DNA of 64,000 nt from NCBI GenBank assembly GCA_037447655.1, contig JBBHKE010002571.1, forward strand, positions 1-64,000, given 5' to 3'. Source of the stretch: Zygnema cylindricum (taxonomy: Eukaryota > Streptophyta > Zygnematophyceae > Zygnematales > Zygnemataceae). A program made the position numbers and the translations under genes. The notes under the pieces were generated by a model, which saw only the letters and a program-made list of their open reading frames with translations, was not told where the DNA came from and did not search any database. Below are positions 23,649 through 35,791 of this stretch, piece by piece; positions within the stretch are counted from its first letter, which is position 1, and every line of letters starts with the position of its first letter.

Positions 23649-24188
23649 GCACGTGGAGGCCTAGATCGTTGAAGATTTTCGATTAGATCTTGCCCGATTT
23701 TTGATTGGATCTTCTCTGATTGTTTTTTTCCTAGATGTCGTATGCGCATAAAACGCACGGAGGAAACTAACAATTACTACGTACATTTCGCATAAAACAA
23801 TTTCAAATTTTTAAAATTGGTATATTTTTTCTACTTTTCAAATAAAATGTTTAAATATTCAATAACCTAAAAAAATTGAAATGTGCAACAAACCAACGGC
23901 GAGGCAGCCTTGTCGCTGAACTAGCGACCAGAACGTCGTCGTTGAACTAGTACCAGTATGCTTAGTTGCTGAACCAGCGACCAGACTGCCTCATCGTTGG
24001 TACAACATAGCCTTGGTATAAAATGTCCACAATAAAAAAAACCATGTCCACAATCAAAAGAGACAAAGTTGAAATTGAAGGGGAAAAAAGAAACTTTGGA
24101 GTTATTTGGGAGATATGATCAAATTCTCACATTAAAAACACATCTTCTCATTGCCAACGGGAATTACATATATCTCCCCTATCTTCCT

Positions 24189-24725
24189 TTACTCCGAATC
24201 TATATCTAACATGTCTTTATCAAACTCCTCTTCTCTCACCTCCCCTTCCTCTTCCTCCCATGCTACCATTTCCTCTTCATAGCTAACATCCCTGATGTTT
24301 TGTAATAATCTGAGATTGCTAAAGACCCAAACCAAATCATTGGCTCCTTTAGTTGTTCCTTTTCTTAGAGTGAATATAGTCATAGGTGGACTAATTCCTC
24401 TCACATGAGTTGGCAACTTTGCACTAAGCAAGGATCATAATTGCTACCTTACAACCCCAAACTGCTGCCACCACTTCCAACGTGGCATCTTCTTAGCACA
24501 AGTATTTGTCACCTCCCTCCCAAATATAACCTTAAAACCTCTATACTTTGAAAAGTCAACGTGGGCCTCAACCTGGTCCATTATGTTTGGTAACATCTTA
24601 TCAAACATTATTTGAAAATATCCCATTACTTTCAAATTTGAATGTTTCCCATAGGCAACACTTTGGTACTCGAGATCGAGTACAAAACCAGAAGCATTTA
24701 TGGGGCTTAGTACGAAATTTACCAA
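24189..24725 (-). pseudogene. decayed hAT transposase, C-terminal part
   Basis: Two adjoining minus-strand open pieces, 24725-24444 and 24431-24189, read like the end of a hAT transposase. The first carries KMPRWKWWQQFG, matching the PxxWW region before the dimerisation domain. The second carries FTLRKGTTKGANDLVW followed by VFSNLRLL, the position of the conserved NDLVxxxxNLRLL core, and then an acidic tail. The Cys-Glu-Arg signature normally between them has degenerated, a frame break separates the pieces, and the catalytic N-terminal part is absent. It could relate to the hAT-type MITEs in this window, but no shared termini were found. Confidence 0.6.
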
Positions 24726-24728
24726 ATA

Positions 24729-25396
24729 TACGAAACAAGTGATTACTACGTAGTTTTTGGAAAAAAGTCGAAATCTGTACGAATTGGACTACTAAACTTT
24801 TTTTCAATAAAAAAAAAAAAACACAATACGGCATGGTACGTTATTGTACGAAATCCTTTGTAATAACCCCTACTTACTTTTTCCCTGATGGACGCTCGGC
24901 CTAGTACTAGGAATCAACTCTATTAAATTAATTAACTTTATCAACTTTCTTGCACTGACTATGTGCGTCAAAACTTATTCGTCCCTTTTTTCCATCTGTA
25001 ATACGAAAATCCTCCCAATGGTCCACTCGTACTTTTTGGTCTTTAATGAGAATTTGTGCCATTCGTGGCTCATTGTCTTTCTTGTCATTTATTGATGCCT
25101 ACATGCACTTTTCTCAAGTTTAATTTATCAAACATAAATTTTATGTGTTTTTCACGTTTAATAAGTTCAACGTTCCTTTCTAAAAATTTTGCAGGCCGCT
25201 CCGTCAAAATCCTGCGAACGTATCGGCGGCTAATATTTTCCGCACGAATTTTACGCCTTCCTATTGGCTGTATAATTTACGCGCCAAACAATTACCCCGT
25301 ACGTCCAAACGGAACGACACAAATAACCCATAGTTGTCCAATTCGTACGGATTTCAGGTTTTTTCCAAAAACTACGTAGTATTCGATTGTTTCGTA
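24729..25396. mobile_element. inverted-repeat element with arms of about 60 bp
   Basis: The left arm begins TACGAAACAAGTGATTACTA and continues through TAGTTTTTGGAAAAAAGTCG to GTACGAATTGGACTA. The right arm is its complement with several mismatches and ends near 25396. A related partial arm lies at about 26890-26935. The superfamily is unknown, and no target duplication is clear. Confidence 0.5.
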
Positions 25397-25439
25397 TATT
25401 TCACAGATTTCGTACTTTTTACTGTACGATTTGTACAAA

Positions 25440-25900
25440 ACTGTACGAAAAGTGTGACTCTAGAAACTCCTTTAAAAATCTAAAAAAAGGTACGCAAGAC
25501 ATACGATGTCAGTACGAAAAATCTAAGACAGTTGTCCTGAATTATACGGGGACGTACAGGAATGTACCCTAAAATTCCTAAAATCCCCCATAAATACCCT
25601 AAAATGCACGGGAATGTACGAAAATGCCAATAAATATACGGAAAATGTTACGCAGCTGTCCTTAATAAAACAGAAATGTACGGCAGCCTACTGTAAAAAT
25701 CTCAAATAAATAACCGTAAAAGGTACGAAAGAATACGGACACTGTACGTAAATGTAAAACTGTTGTAATTAAAAATACGAAATGTACGAGAATGTACCCT
25801 AAAAACCCTCAAATCACCCTTAAATAACCTTAAAATGAACTGTCATATACGGACGCTGTAAATTAGTGTACGGTAGATGTACGAATGCGGGAAGAAAGAT
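25440..25900. repeat. degenerate GTACGAAAATGTACCCTAAA repeats
   Basis: Loosely periodic TACGRAAATGTAC and CCCTAAA/TAAATA words over about 450 bases. No gene is visible. Confidence 0.5.
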
Positions 25901-26157
25901 ACGAATTTTATTTATTTCAAAATCGATTGATGCGCACTGCGCGTAGTAATCGTTAGTTTACTCCTTGCGTTATACGCGCATAGGACATCTATGCAATAAC
26001 CACACTCGCACGGAAACTGGTGGTCCATGTAATTTCACTCCAGTTAGCCCCAACGTCCTACCCGCTAACCAGATACGGTATAATTGTGCCACGGTAGCAC
26101 GCCATTTGGCCCACTAGACCAGCTGTCGCCAGGATCTCAATGTTGAAACGGATCTTA

Positions 26158-26866
26158 GGGCGTGTCCCCATGTGTTCAAGTAAGGGTTTTTTTCCGTCGT
26201 TTACACAGAAAATGGGACTTCCTACTTGAAAATATTACGCCGTACGAAAAATGGGCAAAAACTCAATTACATTTTGCGTCATCTTGGAACTTGAAAGGTA
26301 CGGCGATTTGGCAGTATTATCATCGCGACCCACTTCCACCTCATCTTCACACTTGCACTGAAATCAAATCGCGATCTGCTTTTAATCAAAATACTACCCT
26401 ATTTACGAATAGAAAGCCCGAGTTGCACGCGTCAAAAGTTTTCATTTGTTTTTTTGCAGTTGGGAGAATACACGAAAAAAAAGTTGTTTGTCCGTTTCCT
26501 TATGTTGTCCACTTGTGGGCGTCTACAAATGTCATTTTGTAGACGTAAGCGATTGCTTCTGTCGTTCACGTGTTGGCGTCAACAAATGACAGTCGGCGTC
26601 GACAATTGTCCCAGTATGTCAGGAGCTCTTTGCGGCGTACAAATGTCCGCAGTTTGTTCCGAGATCGTTGGCGTCTACAAATGTCAGCAGTTTGTTGGCG
26701 TCTACAGGTGTCGCAAGTATTGGCGAACGTGTACAGCTGCCACATATTCAAAATAATGAACGCGCAAGTAACGATTCACATAGGCACACTTTGAAAAGTA
26801 CACCGTAAAATCAGCGCTAAATTCCAAAATAACGTTTCAAAATATCGGTTACATGGGGACACGCCC
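26158..26866. mobile_element. PIF/Harbinger-like non-autonomous element, TIR GGGCGTGTCCCCATGT
   Basis: 709-bp element with inverted ends GGGCGTGTCCCCATGT and its complement and a perfect TTA duplication (26155-26157 and 26867-26869). The interior has at least five GGCGTCTACAAATGTC-like repeats between 26515 and 26715. Confidence 0.85.
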
Positions 26867-28060
26867 TTAGGGTCATTAGCGTAGATGTCCTAGTGTTTGG
26901 AAAAAAGTCGAAATCCGTACGAATTGGACAACTATGGTCATTAGGTCTTTCCAAGGATTTAACCAACAAATCCGGAAAATTAGGCGCCGCGCACTTCCAG
27001 GATTCTTTTGTCCATTGCACGGCAGATTGAAAAACCTACCGAATCTCATTACCAGCCTTGCAATGATTCGTACTACCACGCGACGTACGGTTCAACGAAG
27101 GACCTCTACTATTAAAACTCTAAAAAGCAAAAACTGCTTTCCATCTCTACCTTCTTTTTCTATCCACAGTACAGTACAGTACAGTACAGTACTGTAGTGT
27201 TGACAGTTACTGCGAACATTTATACCCACTGCAGGTTCACATTTAGCTCATTATAAAAATTTCAATGAGAAAATGCAGACATATATTAGGCAGACAATAC
27301 TAAATATATTTTTTGTTACCATTTTAGTCGGATTATGTTGAATACATTTATTAAACCTTCACGTATATTATTACTCTGTATCTTATCTCTCTTTTTTTCT
27401 CCCCTCTCTTTTACAACTCACCTAAATTTTTCTTATACTTCAGATCTTCAGTTCCCAGAATTAAGATTTAAGCAACCCGAAAACACACACACATACTGAA
27501 ACATCTTCTTATTTTCCTACTCTCTCTCTCTCTTTCGGTTCCCAATTCATTTTTTGAAAGTCAAAACTGCTAACTGATAATTCCTCATAGAACGGCCATG
27601 GGTGCCATCGACAGAATTTTGCCACATTCTGCTGTAAAGGCCATAGTTTTACCACTAGAAAATGACGTCAGCATTGAAACTATGACGTCATCTTTGTCAG
27701 TATCTCAGCAGAAAAAGGTGCTTCAACCGACTCCGTTGGCGACAATGGATCCGTTGAGGACTCCGTATTCCGATTATTTTAATTGGGCACATGTGGAAGA
27801 TGAGGTACAACAACTGTTCACATTATTTAATGAAATGTAGAGTACTATTGCATAGATTTGGTGCCAGCAAAATATTGAAAAAAAGATAAAAAAAAAAGGA
27901 AAAGGTTTTGCATGAGGAGACGGAGGTGAGGACGATTTTTTTTCACAACAATTTGCCTATGCGTCACTTTTAAATACTGTGGACCATCATACGTGATATA
28001 TAGATGTTAAGATGTGAGATTAGGAGTAAGTTCAGTTGAGGAATGTACCTAGCAAATGTA

Positions 28061-28241
28061 CACCGTGAATCGTTATTAGAGTAAGAAAAATGATTAGCGA
28101 GGGGTTTAATATAGTTTTATTGATTCCAACTCAGGTTCCGAATGACGTGGCTAATTCTTAACAATTTAAAGAATTAGCGTTAAGAAATCAACATTTAATA
28201 TCATTGATACTATTTCCGGTCGGAGGGGTATGATTTTGGTG
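28061..28241. mobile_element. possible mariner-type MITE in intron 1
   Basis: The left end is TA-CACCGTGAATCGTTATTAG, matching the family at 7774. The right end GGTG-TA matches only over a few bases, so the boundary is uncertain. It lies in intron 1 of the UPF0643-like gene. Confidence 0.45.
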
Positions 28242-28319
28242 TACCGATATAGTGTCCGTGATGCGAATAAAAATACTTGGTGTAGCTCATCTAATGACTT
28301 GTTTTATCTATTTTAATAT

Positions 28320-28790
28320 TCAGGAATCCGCATTCAAATTATTATTCAAGAATTGTCATTCAAATTAGTGCGTAAAAATTTGCATTCAAATTCATGCGTA
28401 AAAATTCGCATTCAAACTAGTTTGGTAAGAATTCACGTTCCAATTGTCGTTCAAGTTTTGCATTTAAATTAGTAATCTAAAAATTTGCTTTCAAATTAGT
28501 ATGCGAAAATTTGCTTTCAAATGTTTTTAAGAATTAGTGATATGCAAGAATTCGCATTCAAATATCTATTTGAGAATTCGCATTTAAAATGTTACCCAAG
28601 AATTCGCATTTAAATTAATATCAAAAATTCGCATTCAAATTTGAATTCAAGTGTTTGCATTAATTTTTTATTTCAAGGATTCGCATTTGAATTGCTATCA
28701 AAAATTTGAATTCAAATTTGTATCCAAAATTTCGCATTTAAAATAAGTATCAAAACTTGCATCAAATTAGTATCCAAGATTTTAAACTTC
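28320..28790. repeat. degenerate array of AAAATTCGCATTCAAATTAGT units
   Basis: About twenty imperfect units of 20-30 bp, each with TTCGCATTCAAATT or TTCGCATTTAAATT, inside intron 1 of the UPF0643-like gene. Confidence 0.8.
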
Positions 28791-29730
28791 AAACAATGAA
28801 CATAAGATAACAGAGGTTGATGCCATAATCCGATGTTTGAATTTTAAATGTTGAATATTAAGTAGCTGAATTTGAATTTAGAGTGTTAACATTGAGGTTT
28901 TCCTTATAGACATTGACTTTTGAGCAATAAACTAAAGAGGAGTATTTTTCCTAAGTCTTGATTTGTGTTTAAGATGGTTATAGGTTGTGAAAACAAGAGA
29001 CTTTTTGCATTTATTTGGTTTATCAGGTTAATTCTTTGGTATTTTTTTATCAGTTTTTTTTTTTTTTAACCTTTTGTTGATAAATTTAGATGGTACTGCT
29101 CAAGTCACTTAGGTCAGGACATTCGTCCTCTTAATATTATCGCCACTATCATTTTTATTATTTTGTTACTATTTTACTATTACTATTATCATTACTACTG
29201 TTATTAATGTTCTTACTGGCTCCATAGGCTTAGGTTCCCTTTTGGTGGAAACAAAATTAAATTACAAATGAGCAATCAAGCTAATTAAAAAAAAAGAATG
29301 GACGTATCATTGCAAAAAGAACTCATAAGCATTGTAGATTAAACTTACAAACGTGAAAACTGGATACGGGAATTGGAATTTGACATGAAGCTGTATTGGG
29401 AATTTATTTTTCGAGTATTGGACTATCTTTCAAAATGCTTCTATTATGTTATGATAAATAGTGATTGTTCCCGTTCTTCCTCAATTTCTAAATTAACATT
29501 CAGCTAATTAATGATTATCTGGTATTTAAAGTTTCTTGGGTTTAGGAGGGTTTCTCATCCATGGTTGCCTCAAAACAAGTTCCTATTGTTGTCTAAATTT
29601 CTATTACCTCTACTTCTCCACTCTATTTTCCTGTTTACAGCTCCCATTTCCCGAAAGTGGACCTCTCTATGCAGTCGTGTTCCGTTCCGTTCGAAAATCA
29701 ACAGCAGATTCCCGAGAACTCTATTTGGCA

Positions 29731-29735
29731 GATGA
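29731..29735. repeat. target-site duplication, left side of copia A
   Basis: GATGA, matched by GATGA at 35792-35796 on the other side of the element. It lies inside a host exon. Confidence 0.9.
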
Positions 29736-30382
29736 TGTTGGGTTATTGTCGTTTCGCGACATTTCGCGAAGCGTCATACCAACTTTATTTGTTTGACGCG
29801 AACTGTCGCGTCATCATACAAAAAGTACGATGTCGTTTCGCGACAGTACTTTTATTTTCCGCAAACGAAACATACTATTTCGTTTCGCGTCACTTGTTTG
29901 ATTCGTGCGCAGGTGTTACATTTTGCGTGCAGGTGTGTTCGTGTGACGACACGTGTTAAGTCAACGTTTGGAATTTGTTGTTTCGAAGGAAGAAAGCGCG
30001 TGCGCCTTCCTTCATGGAATTTTCATTGAAGAGTGCACAGTCAGCTAGGGACAGACTTCGTCGCTACGCTAAGTTCTGCTTGTCTTATCTTGTTGTCTCT
30101 TAGTGTAGAGTAGCGAGTATATATAGGCAGCAGTGTACATGTGCAGAGTATTAATTAATCAACCAATCAATCATAGAGGATTATATATTGGAGTAGAGAT
30201 TATTTAAAGAGAAGAGTGAAGAGAGAGAAGAGAGAAGAGACATGTTGTAAAGAGGCTTCGGCCAAGAACACTTATAAATCTTTTTGGCTGAATATTCCTC
30301 TTGTCTTTTATGAGCTTCCGCTGTGTAATGATTTTTGTATTGTGAATTAGTTTTGTAAAACTCTTTTGCTTAAGATCCTACA
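29736..30382 (+). repeat. 5' LTR of copia A
   Basis: Starts TGTTGGG and ends CCTACA. A TATATATAGG box lies near 30118-30127 and probably positions transcription start downstream of it. The first 150 bases hold three TTTCGCGA palindromic words. Confidence 0.95.
30118..30127 (+). promoter_or_regulatory. TATA box of copia A LTR
   Basis: TATATATAGG within the 5' LTR. The identical sequence is in the 3' LTR near 35526. Inferred as the Pol II core promoter from position and sequence. Confidence 0.6.
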
Positions 30383-30385
30383 AAT

Positions 30386-30397
30386 TGGTATCAAAGC
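30386..30397 (+). other. primer-binding site of copia A
   Basis: TGGTATCAAAGC starts four bases after the LTR end. It resembles the initiator-Met tRNA 3'-end complement used by most copia elements. Copy B has the variant TGGTATCGGAGC. Confidence 0.85.
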
Positions 30398-30425
30398 TAG
30401 TGCTTCGGAGATAGAGAGAGAGCCC

Positions 30426-33400
30426 ATGGGGAGGAAGAAGAATAGAAATACTCCTTCCCCCATGTCGACTTCGGAGAGAGCAAGAGAGTTCAGTTTTTCG
30501 GGTTCTCAATTTGAGGAGACTCGGAATACGGAGAGAAAATTTGAGGAGATGTTTGATACATTAATGAGATATGTAGATTCACGATTTCAAACTCAATCTA
30601 GTGAGAAAAGAGAATTTGCTTCATTTCAGGCTGCCGATCCATTCAGTGGAGGAGCTAATGAGAGTGAGATAAAAGAGAGAATTAGGAAAGGTAAAGCAAA
30701 GATAGAGGAAGATTCAGATTTTGAAGAAGCGTTGGATAATGAAGATGATTATAATATGTCGGGGAAATCCGTGGCCTTTAATGGCACCAATTATGCGGTT
30801 TGGAAGAAATTTATTTCAAATCAACTTATTCTCAAGAGGCTTTGGAGGATTGTCAATGGAGAAGAGAAGATGCCAACGGAGAGCAAGGCACGTGCTCAAT
30901 GGAGGTTGAAAGATATTGCGGCAACGACCGGTTTGATGAAGAATTGCACTTCTTCCGTTCTTGATCATTTCCTCGCTCACGGAACGGTCCATGAGTGTTG
31001 GCAAGCACTTGAAGAGCAATATGAGAAAGGTGTTGAGAACAAAGGTCAATATGTTTATACCGATTTTATGAATTTTAAAATCAAGTCAAATGAATTGATG
31101 GATGATGCCGTGAAGCGCTTCAATATCATACTCGAGCAATTACTCAACAATGGTCGAGTTATTTTGGATGCGGATAAATTAAGCGTGTTTCTTAACGCTT
31201 TGCCGGAGAAGCTTTCGCATCTTAAAGCTATTTTACAAGCGAAGGCGGATAACACTTTCGGATTCACCGTCAATTTTATCAAAATGTCGGAGGGAACTCC
31301 ATCGGCTTCTTCAAGTGGAGGAGGAGGAGTTCTCAACTCTACTACTCCCGAAACCCCGGATCTCAACTATGCCGGTGGTAGAGGAGGTGGTAGAGGAGGT
31401 GGCCCGAGAGGTGGTGGTGGCGGCCGAGGCAACAAGAGGGAGCAAGGTCGTCCACCGAAAGTCCCTTCGGATATTTCCAATGTGACATGCTACCGGTGTA
31501 ACCGGCTTGGACATTTTTCTTCATCTTGTCCGGATAAGGATAAGCAATGTCATTTTTGAGGTAAGTGGGGGCATACGATCCCTCAATGTTATGCAAAGAG
31601 TGGAGATTCCGGAGGTGGAAGAGGAGCTAGAGGAGGTGATAGAGGCGCCCGAGGTGGCGGCCGAAGAGGACGCCGCGGTGGTGGTAGTGGTTACGGTAAT
31701 GCAAATTACTTTGACTATGGTAATGAAACCGGTGATGTTTTTCCGGTTCTTAACCTTACCCTTGATTCGGTAAGTAGTGGAGGAAATTTGGAAAAAGAGT
31801 GGATCATTGATACGGGGGCATCTCACCATGTTTGCACGGATGCTACCTTGTTTGATGACATGAGGGAACTTACGGTTCCAAAGTTTATTACGGTAGCAAG
31901 CGGCCATGTCATTTCGGTTGGTACGGTTGGCACGGTTCGGCTTGATCTTCTTTCATGGGATAATGATGGGAAAGAGAGATCGACGGAGTATCATCTTCAA
32001 AATACTCTTTACATTCCGGACGGTTCGGTCAATTTGTTAAGCGTTCCACAAATCCAAAAGAGTGGTGGAAGTTTACTTGCGAGAGGTGATCAATCTATCA
32101 AGATTTGGAATGAGAAGGGGAATGTAATTGGAGAAGGAGTTGTAACGGATGCGAATCATAGTCGGCTCTTATGGAGGAGGCCGAAATCTAAAGTTCCCAC
32201 CGAGGGAATTTCACATCAAATTTCGGAGTTGAAAGGTGATCTTACCTTATGGCATCATCGAATGTGTCATACATCCGAGGTAAGTTTGAAGAAGATGATT
32301 CGTCATTCTTCGGTGAGGGGTTTGGACCTTGCATCCGGTGAGAAGGTGAACGGATGCGGAGGATGTAGCAAAGGACGTCAAATTCGGAAATCCCATCCGA
32401 ATAAAGACATCAAGCATCGTGCTCAAAGTCCTTTGGAGGTTGTTCACATCCATCATTGTGGACATATTAAACCCGAGACAATTGGAGGTAATAAGTATAC
32501 TTTGGTGATTGTTGATGACTTCTCTCGGAAGTCATGGGTGTACTCATTGAAAAAGAAATCGGATGCATTTGAAAAATTTAAAGAATGGCATGTAATGGCC
32601 GAAAGGCAAATTGATAAGAAGCTTAAGTCTATTCGATCGGAAAATGGAGGGGAGTTTGTTGTTTTTGAGGGGTATTGTAAGGAGTGGGGAATAAGGCATC
32701 AATTCACAGCGCCTTATTCTCCGGAATCAAATAGAGTGGCCGAGAGAAAGAATCGTACCTTACAAGAAATGGTTCGTGCGATGGTTCATAGCTCCGGACG
32801 AGAGATGTTTTTGTGGGGAGATGCGATTCTTACGGCGAATTACATTTGTAACCGAAGACTCACTTCGGTTTCCGGAAGAAAAACACCGGAGGAGTTATGG
32901 AGTGGTAGAAAGCCCACGGTTCATCATTTGAGAATTTGGGGATGTCATGCTACGGTTTATGTAGAATCAATTAAGAGGAAGGGGAAATTTGCACTAAGGT
33001 GTTGGCCGGGAATTTTTGTTGGTTATAGTGCGAAGGGGAATTTGTACCGAGTGTATGATCCGGCTCGTCACACCGTGGAGGAATCTCGGAATGTGGATTT
33101 TCATGAGGATCTCAAATCCGCCATGAATTCCGTTGGGAAATTTAAAGAAAATTTGGATTTCTATGAGGAGAGTGAAATTGAGAACTTTCCGTTCATTGGG
33201 GATTCGGAATCCGATGTGGAACCGCATGAGAACACTCAGAAAAAGAACTTGAAGAAATCGGTTGAAATTGAATTTGAAAGAAAGAGTAATGGATCTTTGG
33301 ATTCCCAAGTGCCTTCGAACATTCAGAAATCTCAAAGTTCTAAATAGAGTTCTAAATCGAGTGAGAAGGAAATTGAAATTGAATCCGAAGAAGACAAAGA

Positions 33401-35111
33401 AGAAAAAGAGGAGGAGCAAGTTATTAGGAGGAGCTCTCGGATTACAAAGGGGAAGAAACCGGAGAAACTCACTTACGATCGAAAAGGGGAAAATACATCA
33501 AATTCGCATTATTTTCTTTCCGATGCTAAGGAGACGGAGTTTCTTTTGTAGCAATCACTTACGGAAAATATGACCGGCGACCCTCAATCTTATGTCGAGG
33601 CTAGAAGGTTGGTTGATTGGGAGAGTAAGTGGAAACCGGCGTGGGAGAAAGAATTTAAGTCGGTGGTTGATAATCGAACATTTGAGGAAGTGAAATTACC
33701 GGAGGGGAAAAAGGCGATTAATGCAAAGTGGGTCTTTAAAACCAAAACTGGAGCGTCGGGTGAAATTATTAAATACAAGGCGAGGCTTGTGTGTAAGGGG
33801 TTCCAACAACGTGAGGGAATCGATTTTAAGGAGACTTATGCTCCCGTGGTGAAGTTCGACTCACTACGGATTATTATTGCAATTGCAGCGATGGGGAAGA
33901 AGCACGTCCATCAAATGGACGTTGAGACCGCGTTTTTAAATGGTGAGTTGGAGGAAGAGGTATATATGAAAGTATCGGAAGGTGTCTCACCTTTGAAGGA
34001 AGGAAATGTATGGCGTTTGAGAAAATCATTATATGGTTTGAAACAAGCACCACGCACTTGGTATTTGAGACTTCATCAAGTGCTATTGAAGTTTGGACTT
34101 GTACAGACTACGTCCGATTGTGGAGTTTACGTGAAAGGTGAAGGAGTTGATCAAATCATCTTTTCTGTTTATGTGGATGATTTCTTGATGGCATGCGACA
34201 AGTTGGAGCGCATTAATGAGTTGAAACGTTATCTTAGATTACATTTCAAAGTAACGGATCTTGGAGAGGTACGATATATTTTGGGGATTGAAGTGATACG
34301 TGACAAGGAGGGGAACATTATATTGAGTCAAGCTCAATATTGTAAGGAGATTTTGGAGAGATTCGGTATGACTGACGCGAAACCGCTTTCTACACCGTTG
34401 GATGCAAACCTACACATTCGTAAGTTTGAAGAGGAGGATTCTATCGACGTACCTTATCGAGACGCGGTTGGTTCACTTATGTACCTTAGCGTTGGTACTC
34501 GTCCAGATATTTCGGCCGCCGTTTTAATCGTCAGCCATTATTGTCACGAGCCAAAAAAGGCGCATTGGGAGGCCGTACGACGTATCTTTCGATACTTGGT
34601 TGGTACGATTGATCTTGGACTTTTGTTTACTTCTGACAAAAATTCTTTGGAGTGTGTTGGATATTGTGACGCGGATTGGGGCGGCCATTTTGATTCAAGT
34701 AAGTCTACGTCAGGATATGCATTTATTTTTGGAGGAGCTGCGATCTCGTGGAGTTCAAGGCTACAACCTACGGTTGCGTTGAGTTCCACAGAATCTGAGT
34801 ATATGGTTGCGTGTCATGCAGCTAAGGCATCTATTTGGATTAAGGAGATGTTACGTGAGTTAAGCATTCCTATTGGTTGTATGACGATTTATTCTGACAG
34901 CATGAGTTCAATGGCTTTGGCGAAAAATCCTGTGTTTCACAAGAGGACGAAACACATCAGGATCCAATGGCATTTCGTAAGAGATTTGATTACAGCGAAC
35001 GAGATTGAATTTTCGTACGTACCGACAAAAGAGAAGGCGGCTGATTTATTGACAAAGGCTGCTACACATGATGTATTTGAGAGGGGGCGACCAAAACTTG
35101 GATTATTTTGA
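30426..35111 (+). pseudogene. gag-pol polyprotein of copia A, one frame with three stop codons
   Basis: A single reading frame runs from ATG 30426 to TGA at 35109-35111 without frameshift. It is interrupted only by TGA 31557-31559, TAG 33345-33347 and TAG 33549-33551. In order: Gag (UBN2-type region, Gly-rich linker, zinc knuckle CYRCNRLGHFSSSC at residues 355-368); a second knuckle broken by the TGA; protease with IIDTGASHH; the HHCC pre-integrase zinc domain; integrase core; RT with YVDDFL at about 34170; RNase H with YCDADW, SSTESEYM and YSDSMSS. In integrase the first catalytic Asp is His (codon 32451) and the second is Glu (SENGGEF, codon 32640). The element is therefore not expected to integrate autonomously. 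Confidence 0.92.
33549..33557 (+). promoter_or_regulatory. in-frame UAG with CARYYA-type readthrough context (copia A)
   Basis: TAG CAA TCA lies between the integrase C-terminal region and the RT. It fits UAG-CARYYA, the type I readthrough context known from tobamoviruses. The same nine bases are at the same place in copia B (40669-40661, minus strand). A functional role is inferred, not shown. Confidence 0.4.
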
Positions 35112-35143
35112 AGAGTTTGGCGATTCCGACAATAAGAGGGGGA

Positions 35144-35791
35144 TGGTTGGGTTATTGTCGTTTCGCGACATTTCGCGAAACGTCATACCAACTTTATTTG
35201 TTTGACGCGAACCGTCGCGTCATCATACAAAAAGTTCGATGTCGTTTCGCGACAGTACTTTTATTTTCCGCGAACGAAACATACTATTTCGTTTCGCGTC
35301 ACTTGTTTGTTTCGTGCGCAGGTGTTACATTTTGCGTGCAGGTGTGTTCGTGTGACGACACGTGTTAAGTCAACGTTTGGAATTTGTTGTTTCGAAGGAA
35401 GAAAGCGCGTGCGCCTTCCTTCGTGGAATTTTCATTGAAGAGTGCACAGTCAGCTAGGGACAGACTTCGTCGCTACGCTAAGTTCTGCTTGTCTTATCTT
35501 GTTGTCTCTTAGTGTAGAGTAGCGAGTATATATAGGCAGCAGTGTACATGTGCAGAGTATTAATTAATCAACCAATCAATCATAGAGGATTATATATTGG
35601 AGTAGAGATTATTTAAAGAGAAGAGTGAAGAGAGAGAAGAGAGAAGAGACATGTTGTAAAGAGGCTTCGGCCAAGAACACTTATAAATCTTTTTGGCTGA
35701 ATATTCCTCTTGTCTTTTATGAGCTTCCGCTGTGTAATGATTTTTGTATTGTGAATTATTTTTGTAAAACTCTTTTGCTTAAGATCCTACA
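35144..35791 (+). repeat. 3' LTR of copia A
   Basis: Starts TGGTTGGG (one extra base compared with the 5' LTR) and ends CCTACA, followed by the GATGA duplication. It is preceded by the polypurine tract at about 35134-35143. Confidence 0.95.

Larger units (their letters stand above)
29736..35791 (+). mobile_element. Ty1/copia LTR retrotransposon, copy A (nearly complete, defective)
   Basis: 6,056-bp element with LTRs at 29736-30382 and 35144-35791. A primer-binding site TGGTATCAAAGC lies at 30386-30397 (tRNA-iMet type). The polypurine tract AAGAGGGGGA lies just before the 3' LTR. A 5-bp GATGA duplication flanks the element. Gene order is gag, protease, integrase, reverse transcriptase, RNase H, which defines copia. 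By eye the LTRs differ at about seven substitutions plus one indel over 647 bases (about 1%), so the insertion is fairly recent. It lies in sense orientation in exon 2 of the UPF0643-like gene. Confidence 0.96.

Noticed and set aside
27805-27840. The 80-codon frame from 27598 as a complete small single-exon gene
   Set aside because: A GAG/GTA donor at 27804 joins in phase to the exon at 29641, and the remaining 11 codons have no support. It cannot be fully excluded without transcript data.
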